From assembly GCF_902686445.1 (NCBI RefSeq), contig NC_062217.1, forward strand, positions 86,361,758 to 86,425,757: a stretch of 64,000 nucleotides of DNA, written 5' to 3'. Positions 55,585 through 64,000 of the stretch are shown here, piece by piece. Made by a program: the position numbers and the translations under genes. Numbering within the stretch: the stretch's first letter is position 1; each line of letters begins with the position of its first letter. Under the pieces are notes generated by a model. That model saw nothing but the letters and a program-made list of their open reading frames with translations. It had not been told where the DNA came from and did no database searches. The stretch comes from Sciurus carolinensis (lineage: Eukaryota > Chordata > Mammalia > Rodentia > Sciuridae).

Positions 55585-55775
55585 AGGGGCAGCACACCAT
55601 AGCCCACAGGGCAAATCAACCCAAAGCATGGTTTGTATGGCCTGTTAGCCAATAATGGTTTTTACATTTTGATAAAGTTGAGGAAAAAAAAAAACTCATA
55701 GAACAGGATAAAAATGTTAGGAGGCCCACAAAGCCTAAAGTGGAAAAAGTTTTCTGATCCTTGGCTTATAGGGTA
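55585..55775 (+). mobile_element. hAT-type short element, fragment
   Basis: caaggggcagcacaccatagcccacagggcaaatcaacccaaagcatgg...ggcccacaaagcctaaagtggaaaaagttttctgatcc resembles the gccaaatccggcccacc...aaagcctaaaatatttactatctgg...aagtttgctgacccc repeat. Confidence 0.6.
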
Positions 55776-55917
55776 GTTATATTAACTGAGTTAATACAGA
55801 TAAAGTACTAGAACAAAATAAGATCATTCATTCATTCGTTCATTCTCTAGGTTGGAGATATGTACTTCACCCAAGTAAGGGCGTTTTAGTGTACTGCTAA
55901 CATTTAAAACCATTGGG

Positions 55918-56045
55918 GAGCTGGGGTTGTGGCTCAGTGGCTCAGGACTTGCCTAGCACATGTGAGGCCCTGGGTTCAATCCTCAGCACCACATAAAAAA
56001 ATAAATAATATAAAGGTATGTGCTTATCTACAACAAAAACAAAAA
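55918..56045 (+). mobile_element. ID SINE, well preserved
   Basis: gagctggggttgtggctcagtggctcaggacttgcctagcacatgtgaggccctgggttcaatcctcagcaccacataaaaaaataaataatataaaggtatgtgcttatctacaac, then A-rich sequence to about 56080. Confidence 0.92.
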
Positions 56046-56247
56046 AATTTAAAAAATTAAAAAAAAAAAAAAAAAAACCATTGGGCTCACATGAGAACTC
56101 CAAAGGATTAAGTTAGATCAAAGAGAAGAGGCCCAAGACCTATGCTCTGGGCACCTGTGGGGATAAGGATGGTATCAGCAAATACCGCTAAGTGGCATAT
56201 GAAAGGAAAAAAAATCAGAATGCAGAATACTGGAAATTGATTGTTTG

Positions 56248-56425
56248 GTACCAGGAATTGAACCCAAGGGTGCCCAGCCACAGAGCCACATCCCCAGCCC
56301 ATTTTTTAATTTTTCGAGATAGGGTCTAAGTTACTTAGGGCCTTGCTATGTTGCTGAGACTGGCTTTGAATTTGAGATCCTCCTGCCTCCCGTGAGTCAC
56401 TGGATATACCACCATGATTGGTTTT
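56248..56425 (-). mobile_element. B1-dID SINE, antisense
   Basis: ggtaccaggaattgaacccaagggtgcccagccacagagccacatccccagccc (inverted ID half) then tttcgagatagggtctaagttacttagggccttgctatgttgctgagactggctttgaatttgagatcctcctgcc (inverted B1 half). Confidence 0.88.
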
Positions 56426-56465
56426 GAAATCTGTGTTATAAAAAGTGTTTCAAAACAGAAGTAGA

Positions 56466-56552
56466 TTGGGAATGTAGCTCAGGGGTAGAGTTCATTTTTA
56501 GCATGCTCAAGGCCCTGGGTTCAATCCCCAGCACCAAAAACAAAACAAAAAT
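56466..56552 (+). mobile_element. ID SINE
   Basis: attgggaatgtagctcaggggtagagttcatttttagcatgctcaaggccctgggttcaatccccagcaccaaaaacaaaac. Confidence 0.88.
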
Positions 56553-56911
56553 AAGTGATCTACACTTTTAAATGTTATTAAGGAACATGACAACTGTTAC
56601 CCATTAGACCTCACAACACAAGAGGCCTTGGGTGACAATAGTAATAGGAGTCGTGGAATGTTGGTAAAGACTTTGAAGTTCAATAGACAACAGAAGAGGA
56701 ATTAGAGACTGTGAGGACAGACCTCTTTTCAGGAATTCTGCTACAAATGGAAGCAGAGAAATGGGGTGGAGGGAAGTGGAGATTAAAGGTGTTTTTTTAA
56801 GATCAACAACAGTTTGTGTGCTAATGCAACCAACCAAAAGCTAATAGGTGGATAGAAGAGATGGTAGAATCATTGGAAACCTTTTTCAATTGCTTTAAAA
56901 TTGCATTAATT
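56553..56911. other. intergenic, nothing recognised
   Basis: No gene supported. Confidence 0.5.
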
Positions 56912-57042
56912 TGGGCTGGGGTTGTAGCTCAGTGGTAGAACAATTGACTAGCATGTGTGAGGCACTGGGTTCGACTCTCAGCACTACATATAAATAAATG
57001 AATAAAATAAAGGTCCATCAACAACTAAAAATATATATAAAC
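56912..57042 (+). mobile_element. ID SINE, well preserved
   Basis: ggctggggttgtagctcagtggtagaacaattgactagcatgtgtgaggcactgggttcgactctcagcactacatataaataaatgaataaaataaaggtccatcaacaac. Confidence 0.92.
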
Positions 57043-57094
57043 TTTTTAAAATTGCATTAATTTTTTCATTGATATTGAGAGCAAGGTAAGCAAC

Positions 57095-58420
57095 TTAAGC
57101 TAGGATTGGCAAATTACAGGCTATAGGTCAAGTCTTACCTATTGCCTGCTTTTGCATGGTACATTACCTAAGAATGTTTTTAAATAGTTGGAGAAATTTC
57201 AATACTTTTTAACACACAAATTTCAAATTGCCACGTCCATAAAGTTGGACTGGGATGCAGCCACATTTTTTCATATACACCGTCTATAGCTGGTTTTGCA
57301 CTACCAAAGACAAGGTGCAATTGTTACAGAGTAGTACCCCAGGCTCATATAGCTTTGCACTGCTGTTCCAAGTACTAAAAATTGCAGTGACAGTGTTTCA
57401 AGAGATATATGCATTGTTTCACTACACTATTGTATTATTCACTTTACCAGTGGAAGCAATTAAGATATTGTCACCCTTATTAAAAGCACAGTGGAAAATG
57501 GATGTTATTGAGTCACATGACATTGTGTTTATTATGCATCAACACTATTGAAATGCTTAACGAACACAATATCCACTGATATTACCAGACTGAGAACTTG
57601 TCACAATATTTTCAACTCAAAGGATAGCAATAGTCAGAAATGTTAGAAAATTTAAAGCAGAATATCTCATTCTAGCAGAATCTCTCACAAAAATGAAAAA
57701 ATCCAATGAGGCTATAATCAAAGCAAGCCTCATCCATTACTGATAGTAAATTAAATTATTATTGCAGCAAAGAAATGTAACCAGAGAAAATAAGCTTACT
57801 GATCTTTGGCAAGCGTACTTAAGTCTTAAAAAAAAATTGAAAAATAAAACAGATGTTTGAGTGGTTTTTCTTCACTTTTGGTAAGTCAAATTCTTTACCA
57901 ATCTTTCCAAGGAGTCAAAGCCAAGTTTGAAGTAAGTAAGGAATTAACTTCTCCCCTCAACCACTTTCTTAGGAGGTTGGAGGTCCAACCCAAGGCCTTG
58001 CATGTACTAGGCAAGTGCTCTACCACTGAGTTATATACTCCCAGCCCAAAGAATTAGCTTCTATGAATAGACCTATAGGTATTAACTACAAGCAAGAACA
58101 TCTTCAAAGAATTCAGTAAAACCTGAAAAAAAAAAAAACCTGAAAATAGAATCTGCTAAAATGGGTATGAAGTAGAAGTCCTAGATGAAATGCAAATGTT
58201 TAAATCCTAAGGTTGTTAGTGGTATTATTCATCAGCAGGAACTGTGATGTATCTGAATTTCTGAATTTATCATATTCTACTGAACCAGTAGTGTCAACGG
58301 TGAACTTTATTCACCCTGTAAGGGTCCATGAAACTTCACCAGTCAGTTCCATGGGCTTAGCAGTAGTTGTTTCATTGCAATGTTTTGAGTTTAGGACCAA
58401 GACTAAACTCAGTATGGGGA
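57095..58420 (+). mobile_element. hAT DNA transposon fossil with transposase traces
   Basis: The left end (ggcaaattacaggctataggtcaagtc...tgcctgcttttgcatgg...gggatgcagccacattttttcatatacaccgtctatagctggttttgcactacc) follows a known mammalian hAT terminal region. Downstream, frames give weak hAT transposase resemblances (GIIHQQEL near 58220-58245 and VNFIH near 58295-58312, recalling GIIHQEAL...VNFIRARGLN of GTF2IRD2-like transposases), scattered among stops and frameshifts. An inverted ID SINE is inserted at 57966-58048. Non-coding. Confidence 0.5.
57966..58048 (-). mobile_element. ID SINE, antisense
   Basis: ggaggttggaggtccaacccaaggccttgcatgtactaggcaagtgctctaccactgagttatatactcccagccc is an inverted ID body without a clear tail. 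Confidence 0.78.
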
Positions 58421-58514
58421 AAACACACATAATCATTAGTATTGAACAGTATTGAACATAATCATTAGTATTTTCTCAGTGTGGGGAAAATACACATAAT
58501 CATTAGTATTGAAC
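58408..58514. repeat. 67-bp-period local duplication
   Basis: ctcagtatggggaaaacacacataatcattagtattgaaca at 58408-58447 recurs with two changes at 58475-58514. A third partial unit (acataatcattagtatt) sits between them. Confidence 0.88.
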
Positions 58515-58995
58515 ACTAAATAGCTTTGGAAATGTTTCTTAATGAACTGATCCTAAAATTGCAAGGCAAAACAGTATTTACATACAAAACATACTGCAAT
58601 AATTTCCAACAACTAGTGTTGCTTCGATCACCATCACAAGTTACACCAAGCTGTGTACACACTTCTCATGTTGTTGAAAGTTAAAAGCAGTAACACCATT
58701 TCTGCACATTGGCAGTAGATATATTTTCCAGTCTCATATTACATTTTCAACATTGTATTTTAAAGTTCAGTGCATGGGTAAAAGAATTTCTATATTTCAA
58801 AGTCCAGTTATTGTGCAACCGAGATTTTCATCTCAGTTGGAAGTGGTAAATCTGCAACATGACATACTTGAAGGCAAACAGCAATAAAGGAACCTAATAG
58901 AATTGTACAAATGCCTTCCAAGAGAATATGCTTGATTAAACTCAAATGCACAAGGTTTGGTAAGTTTTCAGTAGTATCTACCTATTAGTAGAGAT
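58515..58995. other. intergenic, nothing recognised
   Basis: No gene supported. May be further hAT sequence too decayed to tell. Confidence 0.4.
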
Positions 58996-59178
58996 TGTGT
59001 GTGTGTGTGTGTTTGTGTGTATGAGTGTGTATGTACTAGGGGACTGTACCAGAGCTATATCTCCAACCCTTATTTGAGACAGGGTCTCACAAAATTTCTG
59101 AGGCTGGCTTTGAACTTGGGATCCCTTTGTCTTAGCCTCCAGAGCTGCTGGGATTACAAGCACCACTGTGCCAGGCTT
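58996..59178 (-). mobile_element. B1-dID SINE, antisense, next to a (GT)n
   Basis: (GT)n at 58997-59030, then ctaggggactgtaccagagctatatctccaacccttatttgagacagggtctcacaaaatttctgaggctggctttgaacttgggatccctttgtcttagcctccagagctgctgggattacaagcaccactgtgccaggc. Confidence 0.85.
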
Positions 59179-59749
59179 TAAGTCATTTTCAAGGAAGAAA
59201 TAAATAAAACCTAACAGAAAAACACCTGCCATTAATCTTGATGATCGTAGCTACTTACTAGCTTTGAGCCCCAATTAAGCAAATCAACACTCCCCCAAAA
59301 GGCATTCCATCTCATTAGCCCTGTATTTTTAAAAAATTGTACTCAACATTACTGTATTTTGAATTTTGTCAATAAAAATTTTGTGTAGATTTCTTTCTTC
59401 TTAAGTAACTACATGATATCCTTGAAGTTACCCCTTGGTCCCAAAGCCGAATATATTGACACTCTTGTCCTTTACAGAAAGTTTCCTGAGCCCTGACCTT
59501 ACACATGGGAAGTGTTAGACTTGAAGAAAGATGCACACAACAGTTCTCAGCTGCGAACACACAAGTGGGGTAGGCAGGGCAAGTATGACTATTACTGACT
59601 CTCCTTAGAGCCATTTCCACTTATCTGCTTTTTAGCTTCCAAGATTTTGCTGCAAGCTCATTTATGCATCATAGGTCGTATTTCCAATGGTTTCTTTATT
59701 TTGTTTCAGCACATGCTTACTAAATGTTTGTTCTATCACTAAGAGGTTC
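59179..59749. other. intergenic, nothing recognised
   Basis: No gene supported. Confidence 0.5.
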
Positions 59750-59895
59750 ATGAGCACATATGGGCTTTGAGGCAAAACAATGTTGACCATAGCTCTGCTG
59801 TTTACTATTATGTGTGACTCCAGGCATGGACTGATCTTTAAATTGGGGATAATACCAACAGTATCTCACAGGCTGGCACACAGAAAACACTACAA
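59750..59895 (+). mobile_element. MIR SINE
   Basis: tgagcacatatgggctttgaggc...agctctgctgtttactattatgtgtgactccaggcatgg...ttaaattggggataataccaacagtatctcacaggctggcacacag keeps the MIR layout. Confidence 0.72.
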
Positions 59896-60311
59896 TAATT
59901 GCTCTTATTCCCACAGTAACTCTTGCAGGAGTGGGGGGAACCTCAAACTTAGGGCAAACAGTCAGAAATAAATTTGTTCATATAGTCCACCCACCAACTT
60001 TGGCTAGGCACTTAGCTGTTATGGCAAAATGAAAAGCATGTATCGTCACAGTTCTTAACTCTCTGAAACACAATGTTGATACAATAAAGTGGTATCTGGA
60101 AACAAAAGAGGCACAAATTAACCCCAAACTTTTCCAGTGGGGAGTTTCTATTACAAAGTCTGCCAGGGGAAGGCTTTCAAACTTTAAAAATCATAAAAGT
60201 ATATTTTATATTTGCCACCCATTGCATATGAGTATAAAACAAGTTTGATGAAAACACCTTTATTACATTCTATTCCATGCTATTCTATTTTTCATTTAAA
60301 AACTGTGGACT
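59896..60311. other. intergenic, nothing recognised
   Basis: No gene supported. Confidence 0.5.
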
Positions 60312-60432
60312 GGGCTGGGGTTGTAGCTTAGTGGTAGAGCACATGCCTGGCTTGTGTGAGGCACTGGGTTCAATTCTCAGCACCACCTACAAATAAATAA
60401 AAATAAAGTTCCCTTGACAACTAAAAAAAATT
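60312..60432 (+). mobile_element. ID SINE, well preserved
   Basis: gggctggggttgtagcttagtggtagagcacatgcctggcttgtgtgaggcactgggttcaattctcagcaccacctacaaataaataaaaataaagttcccttgacaactaaaaaaa. Confidence 0.92.
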
Positions 60433-62870
60433 TTTTTTTAATACTGGGGACTGATTTTTGGACCGTACAGGTCATCTTGAATTCGCCCAGACCTATTAAA
60501 CCAGTTTCCAGGGAGCAGATCAGAAATTTACAGCTTAACAAATTTCACAGGTGTTAGAAATGTTTATACATTAAGCAACTACAAACTATCAAGCCCTGTA
60601 TCCCAATCCCCTTGATTATCACAAATGGCAGATTGAGGAACTCTAGAGGAACCAGTGTCGGGGGCAAGTCAGAAAAAAGACCCACACACAATCAAACAGA
60701 AGAGACAAGTGCTCAGAGGGACACTAAAAAATAGGTACTTTTTCATGCATCATAGATCATATCTCCAACAGTTTGTTTTCAAAGTTCTTGGACTTAAGAG
60801 GTACTTATGACCACTGACTCATTCAATGAGCATATCAACACCTAGGGTGTGCTAGAAACTTTTCTAGGTACTTAGAAAACAGCAAGGGGGAAAAAAACCC
60901 TCTACATTGTATTCTAATAAAATATTTTTTCTTGAAATGTGCCTGGTTAAAAACTGAATGGACAAACACCAATTATTAACCTCAAAAGATTGAGAGCCTT
61001 CCATGTGGTAGATATTCATTGCTATTTTTCAATACTCAATCTATCTGCCTTCCTAAAGTAGCTGGTATTTCCCCCTTGCCAGAACAGAAAACAGATTAGT
61101 AATAGAGAAATCTGCAAACACAGTCTTGAGCCAAAGCTTTTTCAAGTTCTTGATAAGATAGTTTTACTTTAAAACACAAATTGTACTCAATAAGGCCAAT
61201 CTTATTCTGACTTCCCACATTTTTCTCTCCAGCTGGACTATGGCCTTTAGAGGAAGGGCTGAGTCTAATGTTCTAATGTGTTCCCAACACCTAGGTTCAG
61301 TGGCTAGGAGGATAATCAATCTGTTGATGAATAAGTGACTGTAACTCTTAGTAATGGTGTACCATATTTATGTAGAATACTTATGCTTCGAATGCTGAGG
61401 CAAGATGGAAGTAAAAGAAAGCAAGTTATTTTTAAGTTTTCAGAATTCAATGATGGTTCTGCAACTGTTACTTGTATTTATATGTGTTCTAAGCATCTCA
61501 TGCATTTTTTTCTTAAAATCTAATATGCAAATTTTATAAAAGAAACCTTTCAATTACTTCTAAGCAATGAAAACTAAGCAATGAAAAAAAGAGAAAAACT
61601 GGTAAATATTTTATTAAGGGAAAATACTACATCTATTCAGTTTCTTATACAGATCAGCAATTCCTTGTCAGTAGTTTTGAATTTAAAAAAAAAAAACTCT
61701 GAAAACTTATTTTTCTCCTAAGTTTGTGACAAAAACTGACCTGCATGAGGTAAAGCAGTTTACTCCAGTTACTGTCCAATTTATAACTGCAGAAATAATT
61801 TTATTATGGGGTGCTGCCCCAGATGCCATGGAGAGTTTTATGTAATCTACAATGTACATTTCATCTTTGAAAAAGAGAAAATTCTGAATTCCAAAACCCC
61901 CAAGGATTTCAGATAAAGGATTATAGTATGCTTACAGCATGAAACATTTGAAACCTTGTGTTGTGTGCTGTTGCCACCTGCTGGCATGAATTTAGAACTG
62001 TGTAATCAAAAGGGAAAGGATTTATCTTGCATATGGGTTAAGAGGAGCACACCCATGACTTAGAAAATAGTTACTTAAATTGCTATGAAAACAAAAAATT
62101 CTTAGATGAAGTTAAAAAAAAAAAAAAAAATCGAACCTTGTGCATTCCACCCATTCTACATAACCTAGAAGTTGGATCACACATTTTGATTCAACATAGT
62201 TGAATACCTTTTAGACTTACCTCTAACATCTGGAGAGAGTATTCTAGTCCACCCTTTGGGTGCCATTTTTAACTACGCATGCATCGAACTGGGCTGAAAG
62301 CCAGTGATAAGAACTGATGCCATCAAAACAGTACCATCAAAATAATCAGAAATGGTAGTTGAAAGAAATCTCATTTTACATACTCACAGGTAGTAGTAAT
62401 CCTTTCTCCAAAACCTACTCTAGACCATAATAATAATAGCCTTTTGGAATACTTCTGAGTGTCCACAACATTCTCTATTCTAAATTATCATGTTCCCTAG
62501 GTGTTAAGTGTATGGTTTATCTTGTTCATACTGCCCCTAAAGAAGTAAGTCTGGGACAGTAATGTCTTCTCAAGCTTTTACTTTCTCTTTTTCCCTAACT
62601 ACCATGGAGAGCAGCAGTTCTTTGGCACACAGGAAAAACGCAGCAAATATTAAAGTTTTGTGATAATTTCTGTATGCTAAGTTTAATTATACAGAGTTAC
62701 CTGAGTTGGAATTTAAAAATTAGGTCTGACAAGCTCAGTATTAAGGCTGTTTTAGAAAAGATCTTTCCCCTCTTCAAGAAAATGTGTTTCTAAATAAATC
62801 ACAAGGATTCATACATAAATCGGTAAAGTTTACTATTGACCGTGCTTAATTTGAACTCCAGAATCAGCAA
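60433..62870. other. about 2.4 kb intergenic
   Basis: No gene, SINE or LTR recognised apart from the short CTCF-like motif at 61973-61985. Confidence 0.5.
61973..61985. promoter_or_regulatory. CTCF-like motif
   Basis: gccacctgctggc closely resembles the CTCF core (reverse-complement form gccccctgctggc). A single motif match, no context. Confidence 0.3.
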
Positions 62871-62871
62871 T

Positions 62872-62945
62872 TAAGGCAATACTATCATTTTACATATGAA
62901 GAAATTGAGGCCCAGACAGAATAAAGAACCTAAGTTTTGAAAAGA
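62872..62945 (-). mobile_element. MIR SINE fragment, antisense
   Basis: aaggcaatactatcattttacatatgaagaaattgaggcccagacagaataaagaacctaag is an inverted MIR core. Confidence 0.7.
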
Positions 62946-63049
62946 GCTGTAATTGTTCTTGTTACTATAATACAACAGAAAATACTCTTAGGATTTACAT
63001 CTCCTGTCAACAATACACAAGGGTCTCTGGCCCTCTCTTCAAGTCTGTT

Positions 63050-63232
63050 AATACAGGTTAAGCATCCTTTATCTGAAATGCATGGAACCAGAAGTGTTAC
63101 AGATTTGGGATTTTGGAACATTTGCATAGACTTGAATGATTAAGCCAAGTATGTTGGCACTCAGAAAGTTTTGGATTTTAGAGCATTTCAGATTTCATAT
63201 TTTCTAATAAGGGATGCTCAACTTGTATTTTA
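63050..63232 (+). mobile_element. Tigger2/MER28-like DNA transposon, internally deleted
   Basis: taatacaggttaagcatcctttatctgaaatgcatggaaccagaagtgttacagatttgggattttgg at one end and tttggattttagagcatttcagatttcatattttctaataagggatgctcaacttgta at the other form the inverted termini. The middle is missing. Confidence 0.85.
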
Positions 63233-64000
63233 TTCACATATTAAATCTTAGTTTCTCTTTTTCTCTTTCAAAAGTCTAATTTACAAACTTTAAAACACTC
63301 AGTAATAAATTAGGGCACCACCTGCCTTGATTTTAGGGATGACATTTTCCTTTCTCTTTCATTACAAGGTGGGGGAATGACAGCCACTTTTTGAGGTATC
63401 ACTCTAAAACCTAAGTTCCAAGTGAAGAAAAAAACAAAACAAAACAAAAAAAAACCCTAAAAACTGGAACACCACTATGGGCATTTCTATTCCCAACCCA
63501 GAATGATGCAGCTAACCTGCTCTGGATATCAGCTTCTAAACTGGTAAGATTTTGTTAGTGTAGTATGATATACCCAGAAACAACGCAAAAGTTCTTGAAT
63601 ACTTAAAAATAGCATTTAAATTGGTCTAATCCCAAGGAAACAGTAGAATGGAATAAATGAAATTCAGAATCTTCTCCAAAAATGAATGAGGGGCTTATGG
63701 GGGGGATACAAAAGTAGTATAACTTAAAGAAACTTCCTCTTCAAAAATACTTTCATGTACACTTTCAGGACTATTTAGTTTGAGGGGAGCAAGAAGATTA
63801 TCCTATAGTCAATATTAGCTTAAAACATAACTGGTATATGTATAACAATACATTTTGGAAATAAGTGGAAAAATAAAAATGCAAATGTTTATAGTGATTT
63901 CAGATTGCAAGATATTTAAGATCTCAGATTAAATAGACCCACATTAGAGTAATACAAACCAAAACTTGAATATTTCTGATTTCTTGATTACTGTAGTCCC
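63233..64000. other. intergenic to the window edge
   Basis: Nothing recognised. A-rich stretch at 63427-63460 (aaaacaaaac repeats). Confidence 0.5.

Overview
The window reads as nuclear DNA of a rodent, most likely a squirrel (Sciuridae). The basis is many tRNA-derived ID SINEs with the squirrel-type body and (AAATA)n tail, dimeric B1-dID SINEs, and a LINE-1 lineage with its own 3' UTR. I find no host protein-coding gene with exons, no tRNA or rRNA gene and no CRISPR array. Every long open frame I can explain belongs to a transposable element or a pseudogene. Family names below are from recognition by eye, not from a database search.

Layout. 1-1638: antisense ERVL-MaLR internal sequence plus LTR. 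2350-8480: a nearly complete, env-deleted, IAP-like class II endogenous retrovirus (ERV) with two LTRs and a 6-bp target duplication; gag, pro and pol are all broken. 8.5-12 kb: SINEs, an MLT1-like LTR, a MER5A-like element and unassigned sequence. 11.9-15.2 kb: a Tigger1-like DNA transposon split by L1 sequence. 17.6-19.1 kb: an L2 split by a 1.2-kb antisense L1 3' end. 20.3-23.9 kb: an old L1 broken by four later insertions. 25075-31612: a full-length L1 with target duplications and damaged ORF1 and ORF2. 32.6-33.1 kb: a CCDC115 processed pseudogene. 34.3-38.7 kb: a class I ERV (tRNA-His primer site) that lacks 5' U3 and 3' U5 and ends in poly(A), as expected of an L1-made copy of retroviral RNA. 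39-46.5 kb: MaLR LTRs and internal sequence, MLT1 and old L1 fragments. 46.5-64 kb: mostly unassigned intergenic DNA with scattered SINEs, MIR, hAT and Tigger fossils.

How the parts relate. L1 supplied the reverse transcriptase for the SINEs, the CCDC115 copy and, apparently, two copies of the same class I ERV family's RNA (20552-20664 and 34298-38730). The IAP-like provirus integrated by its own machinery (TG...CA ends, 6-bp duplication). Nesting gives an order: Tigger, L2, MIR and L1M oldest; MaLR/MLT1 and ERV LTRs next; squirrel-type L1, ID and the IAP-like ERV youngest.

No undescribed biological system can be claimed. The best leads are the R-to-poly(A) ERV retrocopies, the membrane-anchor-like N-terminus and retained gag-pro slip site of the IAP-like element, a 131-bp sequence copied nearby with a 12-bp target duplication, and telomere-like repeats in an L1 3' UTR.
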